A stretch of DNA of 64,000 nucleotides from Amia ocellicauda. Lineage: Eukaryota; Chordata; Actinopteri; Amiiformes; Amiidae. Location: the NCBI RefSeq assembly GCF_036373705.1, contig NC_089858.1, positions 16,544,749 to 16,608,748 on the forward strand. Reading direction: 5' to 3'. The notes under the pieces were generated by a model that made no database searches, was not told the DNA's origin, and saw nothing but the letters and a program-made list of their open reading frames with translations. The position numbers were made by a program, and so were the translations under genes. Shown piece after piece: positions 21,378 through 33,200 of the stretch; position 1 is the stretch's first letter, and each line of letters begins with the position of its first letter.

Positions 21378-22599
21378 CACTCACCTAAAGGATTATTAGG
21401 AACACCTGTTCCAATTTCTCATTAATGCAATTATCTAACCAACCAATCACATGGCAGTTGCTTCAATGCATTTAGGAGTGTGGTCCTGGTCAAGACAATC
21501 TCCTGAACTCCAAACTGAATGTCTGAATGGGAAAGAAAGGTGATTTAAGCAATTCTGAGCGTGGCATGGTTGTTGGTGCCAGACGGGCCGGTCTGAGTAT
21601 TTCACAATCTGCTCAGTTACTGGGATTTTCACGCACAACCATTTCTAGGGTTTACAAAGAATGGTGTGAAAAGGGAAAAACAACCAGTATGTGGCAGTCC
21701 TGTGGGCGAAAATGCCTTGTTGATGCTAGAGGTCAGAGGAGAATGGGCCGACTGATTCAAGCTGATAGAAGAGCAACTTTGACTGAAATAACCACTCGTT
21801 ACAACCGAGGTATGCAGCAAAGCATTTGTGAAGCCACAACACGTACAACCTTGAGGCGGATGGGCTACAACAGCAGAAGACCCCACCGGGTACCACTCAT
21901 CTCCACTACAAATAGGAAAAAGAGGCTACAATTTGCACAAGCTCACCAAAATTGGACAGTTGAAGACTGGAAAAATGTTGCCTGGTCTGATGAGTCTCGA
22001 TTTCTGTTGAGACATTCAGATGGTAGAGTCAGAATTTGGCGTAAACAGAATGAGAACATGGATCCATCATGCCTTGTTACCACTGTGCAGGCTGGTGGTG
22101 GTGGTGTAATGGTGTGGGGGATTTTTTCTTGGCACCCTTTAGGCCCCTTAGTGCCAATTGGGCATCGTTTAAATGCCACGGCCTACCTGAGCATTGTTTC
22201 TGACCATGTCCATCCCTTTATGACCACCATGTACCCATCCTCTGATGGCTACTTCCAGCAGGATAATGCACCATGTCACAAAGGTCGAATCATTTCAAAT
22301 TGGTTTCTTGAACATGACAATGAGTTCACTGTACTAAACTGGCCCCCACAGTCACCAGATCTCAACGCATTAGAGCATCTTTGGGATGTGGTGGAACGGG
22401 AGCTTCGTGCCCTGGATGTGCATCCCACAAATCTCCATCAACTGCAAGATGCTATCCTATCAATATGGGCCAACATTTCTAAAGAATGCTTTCAGCACCT
22501 TGTTGAATCAATGCCACGTAGAATTAAGGCAGTTCTGAAGGCGAAAGGGGGTCAAACACAGTATTAGTATGGTGTTCCTAATAATCCTTTAGGTGAGTG
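21378..22599 (+). mobile_element. Tc1/mariner element, DD36E type, copy 1 (full length)
   Basis: A 1222-base element bounded by perfect 29-base inverted termini beginning CACTCACCTAAAGGATTATT, each next to TA. It holds a single uninterrupted transposase frame. The short length, TA duplications and one-gene structure are typical of the superfamily. The 36-residue spacing between the second Asp and the Glu points to the DD36E group I know as Incomer. Confidence 0.93.
21527..22567 (+). CDS. Tc1/mariner transposase, 346 residues, intact frame
   Basis: It starts MGKKGDLSNSERGMVVGARR and ends GGQTQY. Residues 1-50 form a first helix-turn-helix (LSISQSAQLLGFSRTTISR). Residues 60-125 form a second, with RRMGYNSRRPHRVPLIS. 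The DDE catalytic residues appear to be D155 (VAWSDESRF), D246 (GYFQQDNAPCH) and E283 (SPDLNALEHLW). There are 36 residues between D246 and E283, against 34 in classic Tc1. The residue before the Glu motif is unusual: copy 2 has the family's usual NPIEHLW, while this copy has NALEHLW. The enzyme would cut and paste the element at TA. Whether it is active cannot be told. Confidence 0.92.
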   Translation: MGKKGDLSNSERGMVVGARRAGLSISQSAQLLGFSRTTISRVYKEWCEKGKTTSMWQSCGRKCLVDARGQRRMGRLIQADRRATLTEITTRYNRGMQQSICEATTRTTLRRMGYNSRRPHRVPLISTTNRKKRLQFAQAHQNWTVEDWKNVAWSDESRFLLRHSDGRVRIWRKQNENMDPSCLVTTVQAGGGGVMVWGIFSWHPLGPLVPIGHRLNATAYLSIVSDHVHPFMTTMYPSSDGYFQQDNAPCHKGRIISNWFLEHDNEFTVLNWPPQSPDLNALEHLWDVVERELRALDVHPTNLHQLQDAILSIWANISKECFQHLVESMPRRIKAVLKAKGGQTQY

Positions 22600-22611
22600 T
22601 ATATATGCATA

Positions 22612-23813
22612 CACTCACCTAAAGGATTATTAGGAACACCTGTTCAATTTCTCATTAATGCAATTATCTAACCAACCAATCACATGGCAGTTGCTTCAAT
22701 GCATTTAGGGGTGTGGTCCTGGTCAAGACAATCTCCTGAACTCCAAACTGAATGTCTGAATGGGAAAGAAAGGTGATTTAAGCAATTTTGAGCGTGGCAT
22801 GGTTGTTGGTGCCAGACGGGCCGGTCTGAGTATTTCACAATCTGCTCAGTTACTGGGATTTTCACACACAACCATTTCTAGGGTTTACAAAGAATGGTGT
22901 GAAAAGGGAAAAACATCCAGTATGCGGCAGTCCTGTGGGCGAAAATGCCTTGTTGATGCTAGAGGTCACTGGAGAATGGGCCGACTGATTCAAGCTGATA
23001 GAAGAGCAACTTTGACTGAAATAACCACTCGTTACAACCGAGGTATGCAGCAAAGCATTTGTGAAGCCACAAGACGTACAACCTTGAGGCGGATGGGCTA
23101 CAACAGCAGAAGACCCCACCGGGTACCACTCATCTCCACTACAAATAGGAAAAAGAGGCTACAATTTGCACAAGCTCACCAAAATTGGACAGTTGAAGAC
23201 TGGAAAAATGTTGCCTGGTCTGATGAGTCTCGATTTCTGTTGAGACATTCAGATGGTAGAGTCAGAATTTGGCGTAAACAGAATGAGAACATGGATCCAT
23301 CATGCCTTGTTACCACTGTGCAGGCTGGTGGTGGTGGTGTAATGGTGTGGGGGATGTTTTCTTGGCACACTTTAGGCCCCTTAGTGCCAATTGGGCATCG
23401 TTTAGCATTGTTTCTGACCATGTCCATCCCTTTATGACCACCATGTACCCATCCTCTGATGGCTATTTCCAGCAGGATAATGCACCATGTCACAAAGGTC
23501 GAATCATTTCAAACTGGTTTCTTGAACATGACAATGCGTTCACTGTACTAAACTGGCCCCCACAGTCACCAGATCTCAACCCAATAGAGCATCTTTGGGA
23601 TGTGGTGGAACGGGAGCTTCGTGCCCTGGATGTGCATCCCACAAATCTCCATCAACTGCAAGATGCTATCCTATCAATATGGGCCAACATTTCTAAAGAA
23701 TGCTTTCAGCACCTTGTTGAATCAATGCCACGTAGAATTAAGGCAGTTCTGAAGGCGAAAGGAGGTTAAACACAGTATTAGTATGGTGTTCCTAATAATC
23801 CTTTAGGTGAGTG
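22612..23813 (+). mobile_element. Tc1/mariner element, DD36E type, copy 2 (deleted, non-autonomous)
   Basis: A 1202-base element with the same 29-base termini and TA borders, in the same orientation as copy 1 and separated from it by 12 bases (TATATATGCATA including both TA sites). By eye it differs from copy 1 by fewer than 25 substitutions, one single-base gap near the left end and a 19-base deletion. Confidence 0.93.
22760..23769 (+). pseudogene. Frameshifted transposase of Tc1 copy 2
   Basis: The frame matches copy 1 up to GHRL (about 23405), where the 19 bases following CGTTTA in copy 1 are missing. The reading frame then shifts and ends within 11 residues. The remaining C-terminal part, including QQDNAPCH and [11 protein letters not shown], is readable in another frame to 23769. 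The first catalytic Asp lies before the break and the other two residues after it, so no complete enzyme is made. Confidence 0.93.
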
Positions 23814-23815
23814 TA

Positions 23816-23969
23816 TATACAAAGACAGTTTTCCTGAATATGAAGGTGAATATTAATAATAATAATACTAAGACACTTTCATAGGGCAGGTCAAGGATAG
23901 CTCACCTGTGGGAGGACTTTCAATTGCAGGTGACACATTCAAGATTTTCCAAATGGGAACTTTGCCCAT

Positions 23970-24002
<33 letters not shown>

Positions 24003-24830
24003 GGGATCTGCAGCTCTGCCCATGTCTGTTATATAAAATTGTATTCAATTCCTGTTACCACACTGAACAAGCTTGGGCCATCTTCCACCCATCCGTGCAC
24101 AGTCCCTGAGAACCCAGTGTCCCAGAACTCTCCCTCCCTCACTCCCATTACAAATGGGAACCAATGGCACGGGCCAGAAGAGCTGTTCGGGGCCACACAT
24201 TTGCTCTACAACAGTGTGTTTTGTGATGAATGAGGTTGGCCAACACTCATGTAACCAGAACCCACTCAAGCCTCTTGAACTATACAGATGCAGCGCAGAC
24301 CATCTTTACAGCCCCTTGCAACCCCCCTGTGTCTCGTGTCGGATTCCCCCTATCCTGATTGTTTGGTGCCGTTTTAATTAAAATGTAAGCCATCCTGTGT
24401 CTTGATGTAATTACGATTGATAGACAATTCTGGCAGCAAGCATCTCTACAGTTTCCAGCACCCTTCATAAAAGCTGTATTTTCGTCTTGAAAAGTCCATT
24501 GCATACAATATTCATATTACACTGGAAACCAAGGCCATGAAAACTTCAGCTCCCTCGGTGCAGAAGCTCCAACCCTGAACTGACGTCTTTGTGAATTGCT
24601 TTCATCTTGTTAACAGCACAGGTTTTTTTTTTTTTTTTAATGCATTATTTCTTCTATACGTTTCATTGCGTCCTTGCATTTGTTAAAAATAAAAAAGGGG
24701 ACATGCACACCCAGTTTGATGCCGTTCCCATCACCATACTCGACCTGCGCCGGGGAGGGCGGGCTCTTGCATTTGATTTCTGCTCTTTATAGTGAATTGA
24801 TCAAAAACGCGACGTCGCGAGCTCGGCCAC
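23816..24830. other. Intergenic stretch upstream of the ZNF423 promoter
   Basis: No gene recognised. It contains a (GA)n plus G-run at 23970-24005 and a T-run near 24625. Confidence 0.6.
23970..24005. repeat. (GA)n followed by a G-run
   Basis: About 11 GA units run into about 14 consecutive G. The G-run could form secondary structure and is prone to length error. Confidence 0.9.
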
Positions 24831-24859
24831 CCGCAGGCGCGCGCGGCACTGCGGGCCAG

Positions 24860-24886
24860 GGGTCACGGGTCACAGGTCAGAGGTCA
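24860..24886 (+). promoter_or_regulatory. ZNF423: Four tandem nuclear-receptor half-sites with one-base spacing (DR1 array)
   Basis: RGGTCA occurs at 24860, 24867, 24874 and 24881, with single-base spacers C, C and G. DR1 is the arrangement bound by RXR-containing dimers, HNF4 and COUP-TF. Confidence 0.6.
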
Positions 24887-26427
24887 GGCGCGCCGCGTGG
24901 AGCCCCGGCCGGCGGGGGGGGGGGGCATTTGAAAGGCTGCTCTGCGCCCGGCAGGGGGGGCGCCGCCAGACAGTGACAGCAGCGATGCGCGGTCAGTCTG
25001 TCCTCCGCACTGTGGAAGTGACTTACTTTTCCGTGGGAGCGAAGACCAAACAATAACTCCCAACACATCGTGTGCATGCTATCGAGGAGGCCTTGAACGT
25101 GGTCGTGCGTGGCGCACGGGCTGCATTAGTACCTCCAGGCTCCCACTGGACGCGTTACTCGCGCTGCTGTCCGAGAGGCGGCTCGGCGCGCTCACTGCCC
25201 GCACATGCGCACATGTTACATTCGCTCTGACGGGACTGGACATACGGCTCAGCTCGGCGCTGTAGACGAGACCAGTCGAAGCAGCAGCTTTTCTTCAATG
25301 TATTACTTGTGAAAACTACAATGAAGGGTATATTTCCAGAAATCTAGCCAAAACGACGAAGGCATATTTACTGAAGGCATCCCCCATCCCCTGTGCTACA
25401 GCACGGCCCTGGAAACTGTCTGTCGATGCGAGCACAGCTGGAGATGCTCGTATTGAGACACATCAGAGAAAAAGCAGCAGCAACAACAGGTCTGTACTGT
25501 TCGGCAATATAAATGCATGGTAGTTGAGGGGTTAACGATACCTAGGGGAGAGGAACAGAGCTCCCCTCCGCCCCCTTTCCCAAACAACCCCAACGGGACA
25601 GGCGAGAAAAGCGCCCTGTCCCCCAACCTGTCCCCCGTCCCCCAAATCCCTCACACTATCAATATGCATATAAAAACGACGCGACCACTGGCAATCACCA
25701 GAGACACCCGCCATGCATGGCAGCACTAAAAAACAAACACGAACCAAAACCATTGCAACAACCATGCCCACAATCCCGTCGCCTCGACCAGCCCCAGCTT
25801 TAACTTTCCCTTCCCGGAGAGGCGAAAACCCCGAGGCAGGCACCACGCAACGATGTAGCGGGAAACAGCACACAGTCACACGAATAGATACAAGTAACAC
25901 AAAGCGGATATCCCCACCGTCCTGCTGGCGACAGTGTGTCTGTGTGCGGACTGCATGAAGCGCCAGTGAAGTGGCTGATCTGGAGGAAGAAAAGGAAAAA
26001 AAGAAACCCAAGAGGAAGACGGGTGAGAAGGCATGGGAAAACTCCGCGACTCCAGTCCGTCTTTTCCTCCTGCGCCGCGGTGTTATGTGGTGCTCCGTGT
26101 TTTGGCCCCGATCTGTGCTCCCAGTTAGACTGTAGTTTCCATGGCTGTCCATGGCTTGGTGCTGTTGGCTCTCTCTGTCTGCTCAGCCCAGGCTGTGCAG
26201 AGCTCCCTGCGGGATCAGAGCGCTCCCCCGCCGGGACCCTACTCTCACATCCTCCTGCTGGGACACGGCTACATTTCCAGCCAAGCCTGGCTTTATTATG
26301 TGTGTCTGCAGTGCAGCCCAGCCAGCAGTAGGATCGGGAGGCGGAGGGAAGACGAGAGTCAGGACAAAGAAAAAGGGAGAGAGAGGCTAGCGAGCGCAAA
26401 CATTTTCTAAAGGAAATTAAAAAGGCT

Positions 26428-26430
<3 letters not shown>

Positions 26431-26467
<37 letters not shown>
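26431..26467. repeat. (GA)n microsatellite in ZNF423 5' region
   Basis: About 17 GA units run into an A/G-rich stretch. Long open frames on the minus strand here are by-products of this repeat and CpG-rich flanks. Confidence 0.93.
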
Positions 26468-26471
<4 letters not shown>

Positions 26472-27233
26472 AAACAAAAAAAACAAACAAATCAAAAAAC
26501 AAAATCCTGGGTGCAAATGCTGGGCGAAAAAGCAATGCTTTCCTGAGCCACCTTCTGCACAATAACGCACGGAGGAGCGTGATCCGTGTTAGCCAGATCA
26601 GGGCAATAATCACAGAAATAGAAATATACAGAGATAGTTCGGGCAACTTCATCAGAGGAGGACCTCCGCGCAGGCTTACAGCCAAGAAAGAAAGAAAGAA
26701 AGAAAAGCCCCCAAGGCTGTTGAAATTGAATCGCACCCCCCCCGCTTAATTAAGGTAATCAGATTATTGACGGGTATCGGCACCTCGGTCCGCCCGCGGT
26801 CAGGTGTGAGAGCGCTGCCGTGATTGTGGCACCGGGCGCTGGCGGGGGGACTGGGGCTTGAGCGGCGAGGGTCTCCAGCGCCACCGGCGACGGGCTCTCT
26901 TTAGCGGGAACAAAAGGACCATCTCGCCGCGGTCGCGCACATCGGCAAGTTGTCTTCTCGATTCTACAGGTTGGTTCTGCTGCAACAGCAGAGGAGAAGT
27001 TGCCAGGAAAAAGCAGGAAAAGGGGCTCCGGGTTGATTGGCATTGCCGAGCCAGCTTCCCCCGTCTCCCAGTGCCACCGGACTGGACCTACCTAGCAGCC
27101 AGATAAGTTGCCGCATTGCAACAGGCGAAGAAGTAAAAAAAAAAAAAAGACCCTCCACACTTCATCTGTATGCCTGGACATTTTTAAAAGGGCCAGAGTC
27201 TACTAAAGAAGGGGAAAGGCTGTTAAACGGGAG

Positions 27234-27273
27234 ATGTCTAGGCGAAAGCAGGCCAAACCGCGCTCCGTTAAAG
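27234..27273 (+). CDS. ZNF423: ZNF423 coding exon 1 (NuRD-recruiting motif)
   Basis: ATG at 27234, encodes [13 protein letters not shown] with donor GTAAGT after 27273 (phase 1). An in-frame TAA lies just upstream. Confidence 0.94.
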
Positions 27274-30200
27274 GTAAGTCATTCTTTAAAAAGAAGAAAA
27301 AAAATGAGGAAAGAAAAAAAAAAACCAAACCCTCCCGAGCAGCAGCATGACCAATGAGATTTCATGCGTAAGCTTGGCGGGTAGTGTGAAATTCAAAGGT
27401 TTAATATCTGCAGTCCTTATTGTGGTTATTGTTGCGAGGCCATTGAAAAGCCACACGGGCGGTGTGATGAGATACACACACTGATTCAAGGAGCACTTTT
27501 GGAATTAGTAACGGCTTTGCCCGGTTCAGTTGTTGTTATTATTATTGTTGTTGTATGTATCTATTAACACCATGCATGTTTCTAGAAAGCCCTAGTATCC
27601 GGTCTGATTCTGTGTAGACGTGGGTTGTCTTGTTTGAACACATCTGGACGGTGCTCGCTGCGTGTTGCGACAGTGTTGCACAGCTGTTGGGACTTTCAAA
27701 ACAATTTCACCTGAACGCAGCAGCCCGCTTATCGATAGCAGGAGTGTGCAAACAGGAAGGGGACATGGCTTTCCTGATGCACACGGGAACAGATACAGGA
27801 CACAGTTGTCTTGAAAAGTTTGCCGACACGGTATGTAGTACATCCTGAGACATGCATGATTATAGTCTTAATAATGTATTTTAAAATGATTGCTGAAAGC
27901 TGACCCACACTTAGGACTGTAAAGGATATTGTTCTATACATGCATAACGTTCTCATTATTATTTATGATTAGGGAAACGAGCAGGGGATACTTGGCAATG
28001 CTCAGTTTCATTTCAGTAGGTATAGCTCGGGTCCTGTGCGATATGAAAGGCAGGTCTTGGGGGAGGAGAGCGACCTCCGTGTCGGGCCGGACGCCTCCTC
28101 GCCGGACTCCCTCCAGTAGCGGCAGGTTTCTGGGTTTGCGTGGAAATAATCGACCCCCCTCCAGCCTTTTTAATTTTTATGCATTTGTTAATATTAAATA
28201 TGTATGTATCTGTATATATAACCAGAAGTTGACCAAGGCGCTCCCCCCTGCCCAGAGTTGTATTATTGGGGTTGATGACGGGGGCAATGTGGCATCTGTG
28301 TATCCACCGTGGAAACCAGATGGACCTCAGAAAGGACATGCGGTCCTGTTTAGGAAAACGTTGAATATTGCAATTTATTTATTCACTAATGAGTATTATA
28401 GTTCTCATCTTTCGTGCACAACACAGCAACAACAATGTAATGCATGCATATCTATACAAATATGAACTCCTGATATCAAACGCTTCAGGACTGTGGACGA
28501 CGTGGGTTGGTTGTTCACAATTTCCGGCACATTGTCCTTAATTAACGCGCAGTGGCCATTAATGCCCGCTCCACAAACTGCCCTCACCGCTGCCTCTCGC
28601 AATTAACAGGGAGCCAAGATGCCCGATAAACAAAGGGATGCGCTTTCCTGACAAACCCCTCCACCAACAGTCCCGGCTGGAGGATCGTGCCCCGACCTCA
28701 CAGAAAATGCCTACATAAAAAAAACAGAATGGAAAAATATCCTTCCCCGTGTCAACAGTGATCAATATTGACTCAATTACACTCCGTCGGTTATACTGGA
28801 TACCGTTTACGTGAACCACACCGGAGGAGCTCACTGCAACAGCCATGCATCCGTGTCAAATGCTATAAACCAGCCGGTAAATGGACCTGGCAGCGTTTTA
28901 ATACAGGATTAAAAGGTTGGCTATTTGTCCCAGAAAAAAACGTTGGTAAAGTGGCATGGTCGCACATCATTTCAATCGATACGAGGTTATCCTTGATGTT
29001 TTCTCTTCCTCCGTTATGACGTGTTTGGAAATTGATTTGGACATCTGTGTTGATTTGACATCGTCTTTGGAGTGCCTGCGTTTTATTTGATTTATAAAAA
29101 ATAATTTTCAATCTTTTTCATTTGGCAGTCATTTCATTGCACTTATTTGTGGTTGTGCAAGTGCTGAGTGGATCTTTTTTTATGTGTATGTGACACTGGT
29201 GATCCTAAATAGCATCGAGGGTGACATGAAATCGTCTCCATTCAGAAAAGCACTGGGATAGCAGAGCAGGCACCGGACACCCAAGACTGATGGCACTATT
29301 TACCAATTCATTCATTCCTTCATTCAGTGCTTTAATAACGTTTGTGTCCAGGTCATTGCCATTTGAGTTGCAAATGTAAGCAATCCACATATGCTGTTCA
29401 TATATTATTCAGTGATAAGTATTACTTAATTATGCATTAATAAAACCTCTTAATTTTTGGGACCGAGAGAGAGGGAGAGGGAATATTTGGAGACTTTGGA
29501 ATTCTGGGGATTCCAATGATAAAATGAAGATCCCTTTAACCCAAATTCCCAAATGTGTCTGTTTGTTGTTCAGTGGAGTATAAATCACACTGCACTCTTT
29601 GACATAATTTGGATAATCCGGATATTTTCTCTTAAATTCTCTTAATCAAAGATCACCTGGTGAAAAGTGTGGCGGGGGAAATAAAAAATCTAATATCATT
29701 TAGCTGTCAACACACTGGGATTTTCTCCCCCATTTCTTCCTTCTGCATCCAGTGTTTCTGTTAAAAAATAAAAGCCTTCCTACTGACAGTAATTTTGATT
29801 TAAAAAAGAAATCGAAGACGCCAGACTGAAATAAAAGTCATCCCTGGGAAGGACATAAACCTTTCCTCTGTGACGTGACAGGGTTGCTTTGCTGTGTGAA
29901 AGGGCTTTGGAAAAAACTCCCCCACCAAAAAAACAAAGACCCCTATACCAATTCGACTGGGAATCCAATGTCAAAGAGGATGCGTGTTGTGTGTGCGCGT
30001 CACGAGCCCAGGCGGTTGCTTTAGTGGAACCTGCACGGTGTTTGAGTGATTGTCGCACAGTGGTCTGTACAGGTGCGTTGGTTGTGCTACATATTCTTCT
30101 CACAGCTGGTGTTTAGGTGCACAGAACAGAACGTGCCACTTCGCTTGCATTTCACAGAAGTCCGGGGATGCAACATGCGTCCCTTAATTTAGTTGTAATC

Positions 30201-33200
30201 GTTCGGCTCCCGTTCCTTCCTACATGGTTATCTCTGACAGGCCTGTGTTCATGCTATTAAAGAGCTGCTTTCTTTCTTTCTCTCCTTTATTGTCACTTAG
30301 CCTTTGGCAGCCAGGTGGAAATTTCATTGGTCAATGGTCTGTTATAAATGGGTAAGTGGATTACCACAGGCCTATTGAACTGAAATCAGGGATGAGACGC
30401 GGCTCCTTTGCTGAGCGACGTGCGCTGTTGCAGGGTGTCCTGTCCGTGTGTGTGCACTCGCTCGCTCACTCACAGGGCTCTCGGCTCCTCGTACGCCCGA
30501 CATTTAAACCCAGACTACTGTGGGATTTGCACTGTAGACCGCCTTAATCGAACAGAATTGCATGTCATAGCCGAAAGGCAGTTTTAGTTTGTTTGTATGT
30601 AAATGTATGTTTTACTCTTGAGTGATTGGTTGCCTGTCTCGTGTCTATGTATGTAGGGTTATGAAATGCTGCCTCTTCCAGAATTGGTCGGGTTCTGTTA
30701 CGAGATACTGGTAAATACCGCCTTGAACTTCTGTCATTATCAAGTACGGTTCACCGGTGCTGAAAGGTCAGCCGATTATTTCCAGATGGGGGCCTGTATT
30801 ACGTGGCAGTAGATGGTTCTCCCACTGTGTGTGGGTTTGCTGGCCCAGTTGTGTTCCAGTTATAATACCCGTTACTGTACAGATCAGGCATGCAATACAC
30901 ATGTCCGACCCTAGGTAGAAATCGTGTTTTCAGGAGCAATTTTAACAAACTAGCATTACATTCACAGAGAATCTTCAATTCAAGCCAACGGCAAACACAA
31001 ATGCGGTATTTGGAACCCTGTTGTGTGCCGTACCCCGTCTATAAATATGAGTGTATATTTGGCATATATAGAATCGCACAACTTATGGATAAGGGCGTCT
31101 GCCAATTAATAAATGATGATGGATCATTGAGAGATTCACGGTGTTGCCGTCACAGTGACTTTCTCTTTATTTTATTGGGGGAGGGTTGGGGGTTGAGTGT
31201 ACTCTTGATGGACCCCCTCTTCCCTCCTGCAGTGCTATGCCGCACTCCACAGCGGCCCCTGGTGGGAGCTGAGTGGATCCACCCCCCCCCACTCCCTTGC
31301 GGCCAATGTCTGCCAATGACTATTTCTTATCAGCAGCCTGCCGGGTAGTTTGTATGGAAGGATCTGTGTTAATATAAGGGCTCATTCTTGTGCTATGCCA
31401 TTGTAGCAGCTTAGCAATAGGGTTTATCAGCACTGTGGACTTACTGGACTGGAACAACATTGAGCAGCGCCTGTATTTCATTTCTAAAGAGGACGCTTCT
31501 GGAGGGGATGCCGTAGTGACTTTTGCTATTAATTCTGTTTGTATAGTCCCACCCCCCCACCTCTCCTGATGTCTCCTTATTCTAAGTTGACGTGTCTTGG
31601 AGTGGCAGGATTCTGGCGATGAAAGCTGGGCGGGACGATGTAACGGTTAACTCAGTGTCAGTGATGTGGCTCCATGGCCAATGATAATTTCCTGCAGCGA
31701 TGCTTCTTTAATAGTAATATTATTTATTTTTAAGTACTACGATTTTCACTGATATTATGGACAGAGCTGTGTTGCCCCTTTACTATACTCTGCCTTTGTC
31801 TTTCCGACCTGTGCACATAGAAAAGGCTGTTAAAACAGACTTGAGACGCTTGCAAAAACCTAACCCAAGAATGGCCGAAATGCATTGGAGGAAGGTGCGT
31901 GGCGTGGTTCTGGAAGTGGCCCGTCAACGGCCCTGGCAAAGCCACAGTGCCTCCGGTCCAGCCAGGCTGTAGGACTGTTTACAGCAGGGAATGTGAAAAT
32001 AAAATTAAAATAAGACTGATGATTGAGACGGGAGGGCCGTGTGTGCCTTCCTCGGTGGAGGTGTGCTCCACGACCCGCCAGCCTCCCATGGCCGGGCAGG
32101 AAGTCTCGGGCTGTACATTAAACATAAGGAACGAGGCAATTAGTTCTCCTCTTACACCTGGCTGATACATATATTTATTTAAAATCTGCCCCACTGGAGG
32201 GTTTTCTGCCAGTCCGTCCCATCTTCCTCTGCTATGTGGTGCGGAAGCCACGGCTTGTCCTCTCCTGACCCCTGCTGACCCCTGCTGACCCCTGGAGTCT
32301 CCACAGAGCAGGGTGTGGGTCTAGCCCATTGGTCAGCCACAGCAGTCCTGCGGGGGGGGCGGGGGGGCAGGTCACGGTCCTCTGTGCCCTGAAGGAGAGA
32401 CCCGCGGCTGTGCAGTTGGAGCTGAGATGTCTGGGCTTCTGATTTCAGCGCAGCCCCATGGAAAATGGACTTCAGTGTGGCTCTCTGTTAAAGGGAAAGT
32501 GTGTTCTGTGAAGTGTTGTGTGCACAGGGCATCTTTAAAGAAGGCTGGCATTAACCATCATGTTTTGTGAATTATGTTTGTGACGGTAGTTTATTTGATC
32601 TGTGTGCACATTAAAATATGTTCTGCTCACGAGTAAATGTAAATTGAAGGACTGTTAACAATTTGAAATTATTTTTATTATTAAAGAATCATAACTCAAA
32701 GTGGTGAGTTGCTCGGTTTGTGATTTGAATGTTTTTTGGGGAGTACATTTAAATTGTTTTTTCACTGTTTTAAGGTTGCTACTGAGGAAAAGAGGTCTAG
32801 ATTCACATTCAACAGTGTTGCATATGAAAATAATATCTAATTGATTACAATCTGGTGCTTTTACCTGGAGGTGGTTTCCTTTATTAGTGTTTGCTGCTGC
32901 TATTATTATATTATAATAATATTATAAGTGGGAGATTGTTACTTGACGCAATTGTATGCAGAATGCTTTGATGGGTTGGTGCTGAAGGTGTTGGTCTGAG
33001 GGCCTGCTGTACTAGGAGCTGTTTGCTTTAAAGCAGTTGGGTGTGTTGTCTATCCTGAGCCTGTCGGGGTCGGCTTCAGAGGGCAAATTGAGAACATCAA
33101 GACCCGTCTGCCGACGCATCCCTGCCAGGTTCCCAATAGCTGCATCACATGTTTTGTCAAACCGGGTGAATAAATTGCCAGCACTTTGATATCGATAAAG

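Larger units (their letters stand above)
24830..27233 (+). promoter_or_regulatory. ZNF423: CpG-rich promoter and 5' UTR region of ZNF423
   Basis: CpG density is high at 24820-25280 (CGACGTCGCGAGCTC, GGCGCGCGCGG), as in promoters of developmental regulators. It is followed by about 2 kb of mixed sequence with a (GA)n tract. The stretch holds a fourfold RGGTCA array at 24860-24886. An in-frame stop at 27204-27206 lies 30 bases before the ATG, so translation does not begin farther upstream in that frame. No TATA box is evident. Start site(s) cannot be fixed from sequence. Confidence 0.6.

Noticed and set aside
25800..26570. 256-codon minus-strand frame in the ZNF423 5' region
   Set aside because: It runs through a (GA)n repeat and CpG-rich sequence; low-complexity composition explains its length.
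27929..28465. 178-codon plus-strand frame in ZNF423 intron 1
   Set aside because: No recognised domain, mixed composition and no plausible splice links to ZNF423 exons.
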